From contig NZ_CANQLZ010000001.1 in assembly GCF_947624825.1 (NCBI RefSeq), positions 1 through 64,000 on the forward strand: a stretch of 64,000 bases of DNA. Reading direction: 5' to 3'. The translations under genes were made by a program, and so were the position numbers. Under the pieces are notes generated by a model, which worked only from the letters and a program-made list of their open reading frames with translations, made no database searches and was not told the DNA's origin. How positions within the stretch are numbered: the first letter of the stretch is position 1; each line of letters begins with the position of its first letter. Positions 28,170 through 38,800 of the stretch are shown here, one piece after another. The DNA is from an uncultured Acinetobacter sp. Lineage in GTDB: Bacteria > Pseudomonadota > Gammaproteobacteria > Pseudomonadales > Moraxellaceae.

Positions 28170-28709
28170 ATGGCATCTTATATTTTACTAGAACAAGCGC
28201 GTGATATTCAGGCCTTAGTCCTTGATGTCGATGGTATTTTAAGTGATGGCTTTGTCACACTCACCAACAATGGTGATGAGATTAAATCCTTTGATATTCG
28301 TGATGGTCTTGGCATGAAACTGGTGCAACAAGCCGGCATGAAAGTGATTATTATCACCGGTCGTAAAAGCCATATTGTTGAAAAACGCATGAGCGATTTA
28401 GGGGTTGATTTAGTTTATCAAGGCCGTGAAGATAAAGGTGTGGCATTAACAGAAGCCTGTCAGCAACTGGGTTTAAGCCCAGAAGATTGCCTCTATATGG
28501 GTGATGATTGGCCAGATTTATCAGCGTTTGCCATTGCAGGTATGAAAGTGACTGTGCCCAATGGTCATTTAGAAGTGCGTCGTCGTGCAGATTTAGTGAC
28601 CCAAGCTATGGGTGGCCGTGGTGCGGTACGTGAGATTTGTGACATGTTGTTAATGTCAAAGGGTGTGTATGACGCTTTACTTGAAAAGTATGCTGCGACC
28701 CCACACTAA
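28170..28709 (+). CDS. kdsC: 3-deoxy-D-manno-octulosonate 8-phosphate phosphatase KdsC
   Basis: HAD-superfamily phosphatase that releases KDO from KDO-8-phosphate. The catalytic motif LDVDGILSDG (about residues 18-27) carries the nucleophile Asp and general-acid Asp. IITGRKS and YMGDDWPDLSAF are HAD motifs II and III/IV. The 179-residue length fits the tetrameric capless family. It starts three bases after the kdsD stop and is surely co-transcribed with it. Confidence 0.95.
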   Translation: MASYILLEQARDIQALVLDVDGILSDGFVTLTNNGDEIKSFDIRDGLGMKLVQQAGMKVIIITGRKSHIVEKRMSDLGVDLVYQGREDKGVALTEACQQLGLSPEDCLYMGDDWPDLSAFAIAGMKVTVPNGHLEVRRRADLVTQAMGGRGAVREICDMLLMSKGVYDALLEKYAATPH

Positions 28710-28740
28710 TATTTTATCTAATTAAAGTGAAACCACAGCG

Positions 28741-29283
28741 ATGGATACTAAAGTTTTATACGTCGCAGCAGTTGTGATTGCTGCTGTAAGTGGTGGCTAC
28801 TACTATTACAGCGGAAAACAGCAAAAGCTTGAAGCAGATGCTGCCCAAAGCATGACTTATTCTGCTGAAAACATTCATTTAACCCAAACCCATGAAGATG
28901 GTCAGTTGCATGTTAAAGCGACGGTTGAGCGACTAGAGCAAGACATGCAGCAAAAAACTGCCAGCTTAACCAAGCTAGATGCATCGTTGTATCAAGATGG
29001 TATGGTCAACGCGACCTTTACCGCCAATAAAGCGCACAGCGTTGACGATAACAACAAGGTGGTGTTGTCAGAGCAAGTTTCTGCCACCAAGTTATTGACC
29101 CAAGGGCAAATGCAACTTGATACCACTGAGTTAACTTTTTACCCAAAGACGCGCGATATACAAACCGATAAAATGGTGATTGTGCAATCCCCACAAGCTG
29201 AGTTTGTCAGCCAAGGTCTGAAAGCCAATTTAAATGAAGGGCAATACGAATTTTTTAATATTCGAGGAACGTATGAACGGTAA
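28741..29283 (+). CDS. lptC: LPS export protein LptC
   Basis: Bitopic inner-membrane protein that receives LPS from LptB2FG and passes it to LptA. The 180-residue product has one N-terminal hydrophobic segment (about 4-24, VLYVAAVVIAAVSGGYYYYS) and a beta-rich periplasmic domain typical of LptC, a fast-evolving family. The assignment rests mainly on position between kdsC and lptA and on overall layout. Its end overlaps the start of lptA by 11 bases. Confidence 0.85.
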   Translation: MDTKVLYVAAVVIAAVSGGYYYYSGKQQKLEADAAQSMTYSAENIHLTQTHEDGQLHVKATVERLEQDMQQKTASLTKLDASLYQDGMVNATFTANKAHSVDDNNKVVLSEQVSATKLLTQGQMQLDTTELTFYPKTRDIQTDKMVIVQSPQAEFVSQGLKANLNEGQYEFFNIRGTYER

Positions 29284-29815
29284 TTTTAAGCATACAGCAT
29301 TAATCAAAGCTGCCCTCCTTGGAATGACACTGCTTGCAAGTACGGCATGGGCCTTGCCATCAGATCGCAATCAACCAATTTCATTGGTAGCCGATCGTGG
29401 TAGCTTTAATGAAAAAAGCGGTGTCATGACCTATAGCGGCAACGTGGTCATTGAACAAGGCACCATGAAGCTGCAAGCGGCAAGTATTGTAGTTAATTTA
29501 AATGCCAAAAAAGAAATCAGTAGCATTACTGCATCAGGCTCACCTGCACGTTTTCAGCAGCAGCTTGAAGCCAATAAAGGCTTAGCCAAAGGTCAAGCCA
29601 ATAAAATTACCTACAACGCACAAACCGGTATTTTAACTCTGTCGGGCAATGCTATCTTAGAGCAAAATGGCGCAAGCTTAAAAGGCAGCACCTTACGCTA
29701 TAGCATGAACAAAGGTGATATTGAAGCGATTGGTACCCCAGGTTCATCTTCAGGTCGTGTACAAATTGTGATTCCACCATCAAGCACTAAATCATTCCCA
29801 GGAGCACGTGACTAA
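29273..29815 (+). CDS. lptA: LPS transport periplasmic protein LptA
   Basis: Forms the periplasmic bridge carrying lipopolysaccharide from LptC to LptD. The 180-residue precursor has a signal peptide ending STAWA (about residue 28). The OstA/LptA beta-jellyroll domain follows, with the repeat-like segments [18 protein letters not shown] and [21 protein letters not shown] 29273 follows GAGG closely. It overlaps lptC upstream, and its TAA shares bases with the ATG of lptB (TAATG), showing translational coupling. Confidence 0.93.
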   Translation: MNGNFKHTALIKAALLGMTLLASTAWALPSDRNQPISLVADRGSFNEKSGVMTYSGNVVIEQGTMKLQAASIVVNLNAKKEISSITASGSPARFQQQLEANKGLAKGQANKITYNAQTGILTLSGNAILEQNGASLKGSTLRYSMNKGDIEAIGTPGSSSGRVQIVIPPSSTKSFPGARD

Positions 29816-30555
29816 TGTCAAGCACTCCAGTACAGACCTTAACCATTAAGCATTTGGCCAAAAACTATAGTAAGCGATGGGTGGTCAAAGATGTGTCTTT
29901 TAGTATGCAAAGTGGTCAAATTGTAGGGCTACTTGGACCCAATGGTGCAGGTAAAACCACCAGCTTTTATATGGTGGTAGGTCTTGTACGTATGGATAAA
30001 GGCGAGATTCATCTTGATCATTTAGATTTGTCTGACCTTGCAATGCATGAACGTGCCCGCAAAGGCATTGGTTATTTGCCACAAGAGGCCTCAATTTTTC
30101 GTAAATTGACCATTGCTGAAAATATTATGGCAATTTTAGAAACACGTAACGATTTGACTAAAGACCAACGTAAAGTACGTTTAAACGAATTGTTAAGTGA
30201 TTTTAAAATTACGCATATTAAAGACTCTTTAGGTATGAGTGTGTCAGGTGGTGAGCGTCGTCGTGCTGAGATTGCGCGTGCTTTAGCGGCTGACCCTAAA
30301 TTTATGTTGTTGGATGAACCATTTGCTGGGGTTGATCCAATTTCGGTAGGTGATATTAAAGATATTATTACCACCTTAAAACAGCGTGGTATTGGGGTAT
30401 TGATTACCGATCACAACGTACGTGAAACCTTGGCAATTTGTGAGCGTGCTTATATTGTCAGTGAAGGTGCTGTAATTGCTGAAGGTACGCCGCAGGACAT
30501 TTTAGCCAACGAAAAAGTGCGCCAAGTATACTTAGGTGAAGATTTTACTGTTTAA
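29815..30555 (+). CDS. lptB: LPS export ABC transporter ATPase LptB
   Basis: Cytoplasmic ATPase that powers LPS extraction by LptFG. It has Walker [13 protein letters not shown] (about residues 42-53), the signature [16 protein letters not shown], Walker [14 protein letters not shown] and the H-loop TDHNVRET, all intact. Length 246 residues is normal. Unlike E. coli and Pseudomonas, no rpoN follows; the operon ends in a strong terminator. Confidence 0.97.
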   Translation: MSSTPVQTLTIKHLAKNYSKRWVVKDVSFSMQSGQIVGLLGPNGAGKTTSFYMVVGLVRMDKGEIHLDHLDLSDLAMHERARKGIGYLPQEASIFRKLTIAENIMAILETRNDLTKDQRKVRLNELLSDFKITHIKDSLGMSVSGGERRRAEIARALAADPKFMLLDEPFAGVDPISVGDIKDIITTLKQRGIGVLITDHNVRETLAICERAYIVSEGAVIAEGTPQDILANEKVRQVYLGEDFTV

Positions 30556-30572
30556 TTGAGCTTTAAAATCAT

Positions 30573-30603
30573 AAAAAGACCAGAACATGACTGGTCTTTT
30601 TTC
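30573..30603 (+). terminator. Intrinsic terminator of the kdsD-lptB operon
   Basis: AAAAAGACCAG/CTGGTCTTTTTT around a seven-base loop. Confidence 0.85.
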
Positions 30604-30706
30604 ATGGAATTTACAAAAAGTAAGTCATTGAAAATAAAAATACAAAAAAGTGTCGATAAACAAGGTAAAATACCGAAAAATATTAGCTCATTCAAACTTA
30701 TTGATT

Positions 30707-32242
30707 ATGGCATTCAGACAAAAAACTAAAGTAAAACAGGGCGATGGGGTGCACGCAAATGTGATTAAGGGAGTAATTTTAACGTTATCTCTTTTGGTTT
30801 CGATAGCATATGCAGATACACCGCAGTCGTATTTCAGTACTTTTAAGGATAAAGGCTTTGGTTTGCTGGGTCCTAAAAGTGATGAAAACTTTAATAAAGC
30901 AAATGTTAAAGCACTGAGCAATTTCCAAATTGATACTTCGGCAATTCCGGAATTGCCGATGGTGACCCGTTTTGACCCAAACCTTCCCAATGGCACCAAT
31001 TACATGCCAAATGTGCAGCGTTTAGCATTCAATGAAGCTATTTTGCGTGCGGTGCAACGTAATCCTGATATTTCTCAAGCCATTGCCAATTTAGCTTCAC
31101 AAAATTCCAATATTGATGTGGCAAGAGCGGCATACTATCCGCAAATTTCAGGTGGCTTAGGCACAGGCGATTTAACGTCAGGTGAGCGTGGTCGACAGGT
31201 GATCAACCTCAATCTAACCCAAATGCTATATGACTTTGGTAAAGTCAAAAGCACTGTAGATGTGCAGCAAGCAAGATTACTTGCCGAACAAGCCAATGTT
31301 TTGGTGAGTATGGATGATGTGGCGTATCAAGCGGCCAATTCAATTGTGCAAATTAAGCGTTATCAAGAGATTACCAAAATTGCCGAAGAGCAAATTTCAG
31401 GAATTTCACGTATTACTGAAATTGCCAATTTACGTGCGCGTGCCGGGATCAGTAGCCAAGCCGATCCTGTGCAGGCACAATCGTATTTAGAATCGTCACG
31501 TTCTAATATGATCGTGCAGCAAACCCAATTGCGTCAGTATCAACAAAAATTACGTACTTTACTGGGCTTTGATGTGTCGGGTTTAGAATGGACTTTGCCT
31601 GAGCGTTTAATTGTGGATTCCAATTTATATCAAGAACCAGAATTTAACCAAGTCCCCAAAATGATGCTGGCACAAGCCCAAATTGAAGTGGCCAAGACAG
31701 AACTTGAGCAAACCCGTTTAAGTAATTATCCAACCTTGAATGTGAAAGGTTCGCTGAGTCAAGCGATTAATGGGCGTAATCCTAATAATAATGAAGATGA
31801 TGGCTTTTATCACTCGATTATGCTTGAAGCCAACAGTAATTTTTATCAAGGTGGTGCAACCACATCACGCACAAAAGCTGCAAGTTATGCTGAACAAGCG
31901 GCGCGTGCACGTTTAAATACTGAATATTTAAATGTACTCGATCAAGTACGTGTATTACGTGAAGAAATTGAAAACAAGCAGCGTCAAATGAGTATCTTAA
32001 TGGCGCGTAAAGAAACCGCAACGCGTACCAAAGAGCTGTATCAAGAGCAATATAAACTCGGCACACGTACTGTCGTAGATCTGTTAAATGCAGAGCAGTC
32101 TATTCATAGTGCCTCGCAAGAGATTGAAGCGGCACGTTATGACATCTATACCGCGATTGTGAACTATATTGCACAAACAGGACGTTCACGCGATTTGTAT
32201 GAACTAAATAATATTTCTATTCAGGGGTTTGAAGTTCAATAA
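30707..32242 (+). CDS. TolC/LapE-type outer-membrane channel of the adhesin exporter
   Basis: Outer-membrane efflux protein that forms the exit duct of a type I secretion system. After a basic N-terminus there is a signal sequence (GVILTLSLLVSIAYADT). A poorly conserved stretch follows, and then the TolC repeat region (about 110-500) with LAFNEAILRAVQRNPDISQA, LTQMLYDFGKV and the second half ending in YKLGTRTVVDLLNAEQ. The start is uncertain: GTG 30650, ATG 30707 or GTGs at 30749/30761 just before the signal sequence. Its TAA overlaps the ATG of the ABC exporter, so it is the first gene of the type I operon. Confidence 0.85.
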   Translation: MAFRQKTKVKQGDGVHANVIKGVILTLSLLVSIAYADTPQSYFSTFKDKGFGLLGPKSDENFNKANVKALSNFQIDTSAIPELPMVTRFDPNLPNGTNYMPNVQRLAFNEAILRAVQRNPDISQAIANLASQNSNIDVARAAYYPQISGGLGTGDLTSGERGRQVINLNLTQMLYDFGKVKSTVDVQQARLLAEQANVLVSMDDVAYQAANSIVQIKRYQEITKIAEEQISGISRITEIANLRARAGISSQADPVQAQSYLESSRSNMIVQQTQLRQYQQKLRTLLGFDVSGLEWTLPERLIVDSNLYQEPEFNQVPKMMLAQAQIEVAKTELEQTRLSNYPTLNVKGSLSQAINGRNPNNNEDDGFYHSIMLEANSNFYQGGATTSRTKAASYAEQAARARLNTEYLNVLDQVRVLREEIENKQRQMSILMARKETATRTKELYQEQYKLGTRTVVDLLNAEQSIHSASQEIEAARYDIYTAIVNYIAQTGRSRDLYELNNISIQGFEVQ

Positions 32243-34383
32243 TGAGTACGAAAATCAACTACCAACCATGGCTGCAAGCGGTTTTATCCATCGCCAAGCA
32301 TTACCGTATTGAACCATCGGAAGAACGTATTCGTTTGCAATTGGACTGGAATCCCAACCAAACTGTAGATGATGTGCTTCATGTCATGACGCGTCAAATT
32401 GGCATGAGTGTGCGTAAAGCTGCATTTTCTGATGATTTGATGAACCCATGGCGTTTACCTGTTGTGGTTGAGTTTAATGGCGGTCAAGTAGGCGTCATTG
32501 ATAAAATTGACAGTGAAGGCAACAGCAGTGTGCAATTTAGTGGTGATCAGGGCTTATCACAAACTTTAACGCTTGAGCAATTACGCGAAAATGCACGTTA
32601 TTTGTATGTGATTCGTCCTGAAAAATCGGTACCCGATGCACGTGTTGATGAATACATCAAACCGTTTGAAAAAAATTGGTTTTGGTCAATTGTGTTAAAA
32701 GACTGGAAACGCTATATCGACATTATGTTTGCCTCACTCTTGGCAAACGTGTTGGCATTGGCCACGATTGTCTTTTCCATGAACGTATATGACCGTGTTA
32801 TTCCGGCACAATCCATTCCAACGCTGTGGGTATTGGCCAGTGGTGTACTGATTGCGGCAATCTTTGAATTTATTTTAAGGGTGAGTCGGATTTATTTATC
32901 CGATGTGATTGGTAAGCGCGCTGATTTACGTATCTCTGATCGTGTTTTTGGACATGCTTTACGTATTAAAAATAATGAGCGTCCAAAATCAACCGGTACC
33001 TTTATTTCACAAATTCGTGAGCTTGAGGGTGTGCGTGAGTTAGTCACATCAACCACGGTATCTGCGATTGCTGATTTGCCATTTTTCTTCTTGTTTTTGG
33101 CTATTTTTTGGATTATTGGTGGCGATTTATTTTGGGTGATGTTGTTGGTGGTTCCACTGATGATTTTGCCGGGTATTTTGGCACAAAAACCATTAGCGAA
33201 ATTGGCACAAGAAGGCATGCGTGAAGGTGCAATTCGTAATGCTATGTTGGTTGAGTCGGTACAAGGGATTGAAGACATTAAGTTATTACGTGCAGAAGCG
33301 CGTTTTCAAAACCAATGGAACCACATGAATGAAGTGGCAGCCGATGTGGGTATGCGTCAGCGTAAAATCATTGGTTTAATGACAGCATGGACACAAAAGA
33401 TTCAAGGCTTAACCTTTGCTGTGGTGGTTTTAGTGGGTGCGTTTGCCGTGATGGATGGTGAAATGACCACAGGTGCCTTGGTTGCGTGTTCAATTTTATC
33501 ATCACGTATGCTCGCGCCAATTTCACAACTAGCAGGGGTGTTAGGGCGTTTACAACAAGCCAAGGTGGCGAAACAAGGTCTAGATGAACTGATGAAAAAA
33601 TCAGTCGATCAGCCTGATCATGCCTCATTGATTCATCGTCCTGCGATTCATGGGCATTATGAATTAGCAGGAGTGGCATTTAAGTATGCTCCTGATGATG
33701 CAAAACCCACTTTAGTGGTGCCAAAGCTTGAAATTAAACCGGGCGAGAAAATTGCGATCTTAGGGCGTAACGGTGCGGGTAAATCAACGCTGTTGCAACT
33801 GTTGTCGGGTATGCAAGAACCTACGCAAGGTAAGGTGAAGCTTGATGGTGTGGAACTGAACTTAATTGATCCATCGGATGTACGTCGTGATATGGGTTTG
33901 CTCAATCAAGGGGCACAACTGTTTTATGGTACGGTGCGTGAAAACTTAACCCTTGGTGCACCACTTGCAACTGATGATGAAATTCTACAAGCATTGCGTA
34001 TTACCGGTGCGATTAACTTTGTTCAAGACAAAAAAGAAGGTCTTGATCATGTGATCTTAGAAGGTGGGGTGGGTTTCTCAGGTGGTCAACGTCAAGCTTT
34101 ACTGTTGTCACGTTTATTGATTCGTCAACCTAATATTTTGTTGTTGGATGAACCAACTGCCGCAATTGATGATGTATCTGAAAAACAATTGATTGACCAT
34201 CTTAAAGGTTGGTTGACGAATCGTACTATGGTGGTGGCGACCCATCGCCGTGCGGTATTGCAATTGGTGGATCGAATTATTGTGGTCAATGAGGGTAAAA
34301 TTGTCATGGATGGACCGCGTGATCAGATCTTGAATCAATCTGCACAAAAACGTCCAGCACCAGCAGCAGGAGCCAAAGGATGA
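32242..34383 (+). CDS. Type I secretion ABC exporter with peptidase-like N-terminal domain (LapB-like)
   Basis: Inner-membrane ATPase/permease that threads the adhesin through the secretion duct. Residues 1-135 form a C39-like domain without a catalytic cysteine, as in LapB/HlyB exporters of giant RTX adhesins. Transmembrane helices lie at about 150-430 and the ATPase domain follows, with GRNGAGKSTLLQLLSG, GFSGGQRQALLLSRLL and ILLLDEPTAAID all intact. The 713-residue length is typical. It overlaps the channel gene (TAATG) and the adaptor gene (ATGA), so the three are translationally coupled. Confidence 0.93.
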   Translation: MSTKINYQPWLQAVLSIAKHYRIEPSEERIRLQLDWNPNQTVDDVLHVMTRQIGMSVRKAAFSDDLMNPWRLPVVVEFNGGQVGVIDKIDSEGNSSVQFSGDQGLSQTLTLEQLRENARYLYVIRPEKSVPDARVDEYIKPFEKNWFWSIVLKDWKRYIDIMFASLLANVLALATIVFSMNVYDRVIPAQSIPTLWVLASGVLIAAIFEFILRVSRIYLSDVIGKRADLRISDRVFGHALRIKNNERPKSTGTFISQIRELEGVRELVTSTTVSAIADLPFFFLFLAIFWIIGGDLFWVMLLVVPLMILPGILAQKPLAKLAQEGMREGAIRNAMLVESVQGIEDIKLLRAEARFQNQWNHMNEVAADVGMRQRKIIGLMTAWTQKIQGLTFAVVVLVGAFAVMDGEMTTGALVACSILSSRMLAPISQLAGVLGRLQQAKVAKQGLDELMKKSVDQPDHASLIHRPAIHGHYELAGVAFKYAPDDAKPTLVVPKLEIKPGEKIAILGRNGAGKSTLLQLLSGMQEPTQGKVKLDGVELNLIDPSDVRRDMGLLNQGAQLFYGTVRENLTLGAPLATDDEILQALRITGAINFVQDKKEGLDHVILEGGVGFSGGQRQALLLSRLLIRQPNILLLDEPTAAIDDVSEKQLIDHLKGWLTNRTMVVATHRRAVLQLVDRIIVVNEGKIVMDGPRDQILNQSAQKRPAPAAGAKG

Positions 34384-35552
34384 GTAAGCAAGCACAAAAA
34401 GTCACTGAGCTTGAACCACCATTACCAAAATCGAGTCTGCTGATTTGGATTGTTTGTATTGGTTTGTCGGTATTAATTGCTTGGGCATGGTTGTTTAAGC
34501 TTGAAGAAGTATCAACCGGTACCGGTAAAGTGGTTCCTTCTTCTAAAGAGCAAGTGATTCAATCCCTTGAGGGTGGTATTTTAACCAAGCTCAATGTGCG
34601 TGAAGGTGAAATTGTTGAGCAAGGCCAAGTCTTAGCTCAGCTTGACCCGACACGTTTTGAATCTAATGTAGGTGAATCAGAGTCATTGTTATTGTCGTCT
34701 TTAGCGACCTCTGCACGTTTACGCGCTGAGGTGAATGGAACTGCGTTGGTATTTCCCACTGAAGTACTCAAAGAACCTAAGTTGGTCAATGAAGAAACTG
34801 CTTTATATAATTCACGCCGTGCCAATTTAGAGGAGTCTTTGTCGGGTTTGCGTCAAGCTCTGAATTTGGTTGAGCAAGAGTTGCGTATGACGGAACCTTT
34901 GGTGGCCAAAGGTGCGGCCAGTGAAGTAGAAGTATTGCGTTTAAAACGTCAAGCCAATGATTTAAGTAATCAAATGAATGACATTCGTAACCAATACTAT
35001 GTAAAGTCACGTGAAGAATTGGCCAAAGCCAATACGGATATTCAAACTCAATCACAGGTGGTTAAAGGTAAATCAGATACTTTAAGTCGTACGATTTTTA
35101 AATCACCTATGCGTGGTGTGGTCAAAGAAATTGATGTGATGACCATTGGTGGTGTGATTCCACAAAACGGTAAATTAATGACCATTGTACCTTTAGACGA
35201 ACAGTTATTAATTGAGGCGCGTATTTCACCACGTGATATTGCCTTTATCCGTCCGGGGCAAGAAGCATTGGTTAAAATTACCGCCTATGATTATTCAATT
35301 TATGGTGGTTTAGACGGTAAAGTCACTGTGATTTCACCAGATACCATCCGTGATGAAGTCAAGCAAGACCAATTTTACTACCGTGTTTATATTCGTACCG
35401 ATAAAGATAAGTTAGAAAATAAATCGGGTCAGCAATTTAGTATCACACCGGGTATGGTTGCCACAGTGGATATTAAAACGGGTGATAAAACCATTATTGA
35501 TTACTTGATCAAACCGTTTAATAAAGCCAAAGAAGCTTTACGTGAACGATAA
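34380..35552 (+). CDS. HlyD/LapC-type periplasmic adaptor protein
   Basis: Membrane-fusion protein connecting the ABC exporter with the outer-membrane channel. It has a single N-terminal membrane span (about residues 19-40), a split lipoyl domain (GGILTKLNVREGEIVEQGQVLAQLD and IFKSPMRGVVKEIDVM region), a coiled-coil hairpin between them (about 125-225) and a C-terminal beta-barrel. The 390-residue length is complete. A terminator follows, so the adhesin gene has its own promoter. Confidence 0.93.
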   Translation: MSKQAQKVTELEPPLPKSSLLIWIVCIGLSVLIAWAWLFKLEEVSTGTGKVVPSSKEQVIQSLEGGILTKLNVREGEIVEQGQVLAQLDPTRFESNVGESESLLLSSLATSARLRAEVNGTALVFPTEVLKEPKLVNEETALYNSRRANLEESLSGLRQALNLVEQELRMTEPLVAKGAASEVEVLRLKRQANDLSNQMNDIRNQYYVKSREELAKANTDIQTQSQVVKGKSDTLSRTIFKSPMRGVVKEIDVMTIGGVIPQNGKLMTIVPLDEQLLIEARISPRDIAFIRPGQEALVKITAYDYSIYGGLDGKVTVISPDTIRDEVKQDQFYYRVYIRTDKDKLENKSGQQFSITPGMVATVDIKTGDKTIIDYLIKPFNKAKEALRER

Positions 35553-35572
35553 TGATTAAGTGAATTTGAAAT

Positions 35573-35605
35573 AAAAATCCTGCCTATACGGCAGGATTTT
35601 TTTTC
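35573..35605 (+). terminator. Intrinsic terminator of the type I secretion operon
   Basis: AATCCTGCC/GGCAGGATT with a TATAC loop, followed by T8. It separates the exporter genes from the adhesin gene. Confidence 0.87.
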
Positions 35606-35802
35606 ATCTTTAGAGGAGAAAAGATGCACATAAAATGCACACAATATGCCAACCATATATAATTTGATACGTGGTTTATTGTCAACTGAGTCACATTATC
35701 TGCTTTAGATTTAACCGCGTTATGTTAATATATAGCGTGAATTATCTAACTTTTAATTCAGTAGTAATTGTGTGATTAGGGTATAAATTTTGGGGTTGCT
35801 AT
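35606..35802 (+). promoter_or_regulatory. Upstream region of the adhesin gene
   Basis: About 200 AT-rich bases that must contain the adhesin promoter. GGGG (35790-35793) lies nine bases before the ATG as ribosome site. A 12-codon frame (35624-35662) with a strong GAGGAG site stands at its beginning; it could be a leader peptide or chance. No clear -35/-10 pair can be fixed by eye. Confidence 0.4.
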
Positions 35803-38800
35803 ATGCAAGTACAGATTATTTCTAAATCGGCTTGGACCAATCAATTGGTCGATAAACCACAAGCAGGTATAGAGTTAGGGGAAGATTCTGTTGTTTTAGT
35901 GGATATTGATCCAGCGCAGATTAAAACAATTGAATATGTGGGTCATACAGTCGTCATTACCTTAAAAAATGGTGATGTAATAAAGATTGAAAATTTTGTA
36001 GTAGAAGAAAGTTCATTGGTGTTTCGTAGCCAAGATGAACAATTTTTTTACTATGATCTAGAAAAAGTTGAATATGTCAGCTTAGATCAACTTGAGCCTT
36101 TACTTTACTCTAAATCTGAATCTGTAGTATTTCCTTACCTGTGGCCAATTTTAACCGGTTTAGGTATTGCGGCAGCAGCAGCGGCAACCTCTAGCTCTAG
36201 TGGCTCAAATAACGACTCCGATTCTGACAGTGACTCTGACTCGGATAGCGACTCGGATTCGGACAGCGACTCGGATTCAGACAGCGACTCAGATTCGGAC
36301 AGCGACTCGGATTCAGACAGCGATTCAGATTCGGATAGCGACTCAGATTCAGACAGCGACTCAGATTCTGACAGCGATTCGGACTCAGACAGCGATTCAG
36401 ACTCGGATAGCGATTCAGACTCGGATAGCGATTCTGACTCGGATAGCGATTCTGACTCGGATAGCGATTCAGATTCAGACAGCGACTCGGATTCAGACAG
36501 CGACTCGGATTCGGACAGCGATTCAGATTCGGACAGCGATTCAGATTCAGACAGCGATTCAGATTCGGACAGCGATTCTGACTCGGACAGCGATTCGGAC
36601 TCAGATAGCGATTCAGACTCGGACAGCGATTCGGACTCAGATAGCGACTCTGATTCAGACTCGGACAGCGACTCGGATTCGGACAGCGATTCAGATTCAG
36701 ACAGCGACTCTGATTCGGACAGCGACTCTGATTCGGACAGCGACTCAGATTCGGACAGTGATTCAGACTCGGACAGCGATTCTGATTCTGACAGTGACTC
36801 GGATTCTGACAGCGACTCGGATTCAGACAGCGACTCAGATTCGGACAGCGATTCAGACTCAGACAGCGACTCGGATTCGGACAGCGATTCAGATTCAGAT
36901 AGCGACTCAGACTCGGACAGCGATTCAGATTCTGACAGCGACTCTGATTCGGACAGCGATTCAGATTCAGATAGCGACTCAGACAGCGATTCTGACTCAG
37001 ACAGCGATTCAGACTCGGACAGCGACTCAGATTCGGACAGCGACTCTGATTCAGACAGCGATTCAGATTCAGACAGCGATTCAGATTCAGACAGCGATTC
37101 AGATTCGGACAGCGATTCGGATTCGGACAGCGATTCAGATTCAGATAGCGACTCAGATTCGGACAGCGACTCGGATTCGGACAGCGATGCAGATTCGGAT
37201 AGCGACTCGGATTCGGACAGCGACTCGGATTCGGACAGCGATTCAGACTCGGACAGCGACTCAGATTCAGACAGCGACTCGGATTCGGACAGCGACTCGG
37301 ATTCGGACAGCGATTCAGATTCGGACAGCGATTCAGACTCAGATAGCGACTCTGATTCAGACTCGGACAGCGATTCAGATTCGGACAGCGATTCAGACTC
37401 AGATAGCGACTCTGATTCAGACTCGGACAGCGATTCAGATTCGGACAGCGATTCAGATTCAGATAGCGACTCTGATTCAGACAGCGATTCAGATTCAGAC
37501 AGCGATTCAGACTCAGATAGCGATTCAGATTCGGACAGCGATTCGGATTCGGACAGCGATTCAGATTCAGATAGCGACTCAGATTCGGACAGCGACTCGG
37601 ATTCGGACAGCGATTCAGATTCGGATAGCGATTCAGATTCGGACAGCGACTCGGATTCGGACAGCGATTCAGACTCGGACATTATTCCCGAAATCGCGAT
37701 TGATGCAGTTGAAGGCGATAATTTAGTAACAGCAGTGGAAATTGCAGATGGCTTTGTGAACGTTACTGGTCGTTTAATCGACTTACAAGACAATCAAAAA
37801 GTTGAAAGTTTAAAAGTTACAATTGCAGGTCAAACCGTTGATGCATCTTTAAATACAGATGGCACATGGACTGCACAAGTTCCAGCAGAGGCAATTGAAC
37901 AAGGGCAACAGCAAGTTTCTGTTGAATTAATCGCGACTGATGCAAATGAAAATGAATTCACGATTAAAAAAATAGCAGACTTTAATGTCGATATCCGTCC
38001 ACCGCAAGCTTCGATCAGCATGGACGATGTGACGGAAGATAACGTCCTTAATACCGAAGAGCTCAAAGCTGAACAGGTGACGATTACCGGTCAAGTGACA
38101 GGCTTAGGCGAAGGCGAGACTGCACAAAGCATCCAAGTGTTGGTAAATGATCAGTTGGTTGACGCTCAAGTGACGCCAAAAGGTACATGGACCGCCAAAG
38201 TCCCATCATCCGATTTAACAGACGGTGCCAATCCAATCGTCATCAATGCGGTTGTGGTCGATGCGGCAGGCAATCCTGCGGATGTCAGCTTCACCAACAA
38301 CATCAATGTCGACATCCGTCCACCGCAAGCTTTGATCAGCATGGACGATGTGACAGAAGACAACGTCCTCAATACCGAAGAGCTCAAAGCTGAACAGGTG
38401 ACGATTACCGGTCAAGTGACAGGCTTAAGCGAAGGCGAGACTGCACAAAGCATCCAAGTGTTGGTAAATAACCAGTTGGTGAATGCTCAAGTGACACCAG
38501 AAGGTGCATGGACCGCCAAAGTCCCATCATCAGATTTAACAGACGGTGCCAATCCAATCGTCATCACTGCGGTTGTGGTCGATGCGGCAGGCAATCCTGC
38601 GGATGTCAGCTTCACCGACAACATCAATGTCGACATCCGTCCACCGCAAGCTTTGATCAGCATGGACGATGTGACAGAAGACAACGTCCTCAATACCGAA
38701 GAGCTCAAAGCTGAACAGGTGACGATTACCGGTCAAGTGACAGGCTTAAGCGAAGGCGAGACTGCACAAAGCATCCAAGTGTTGGTAAATAATCAGTTGG

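Noticed and set aside
35624..35662. 12-codon frame with strong GAGGAG site upstream of the adhesin
   Set aside because: Too short and without regulatory codon bias to call a leader peptide; mentioned only in the upstream-region entry.
36214..37680. The repeat array as a CRISPR or satellite
   Set aside because: Units are contiguous without spacers, in frame, and vary mainly at third codon positions, so it is coding.
36135..37793. Long open frames on the minus strand (Ser-Glu-Leu pattern) and in another plus frame (Thr-Ala-Ile-Arg pattern) across the SD array
   Set aside because: They are by-products of the 18-base repeat, which has no stops in several frames. The BapA-type frame alone has flanking domains, a ribosome site and a matching exporter.
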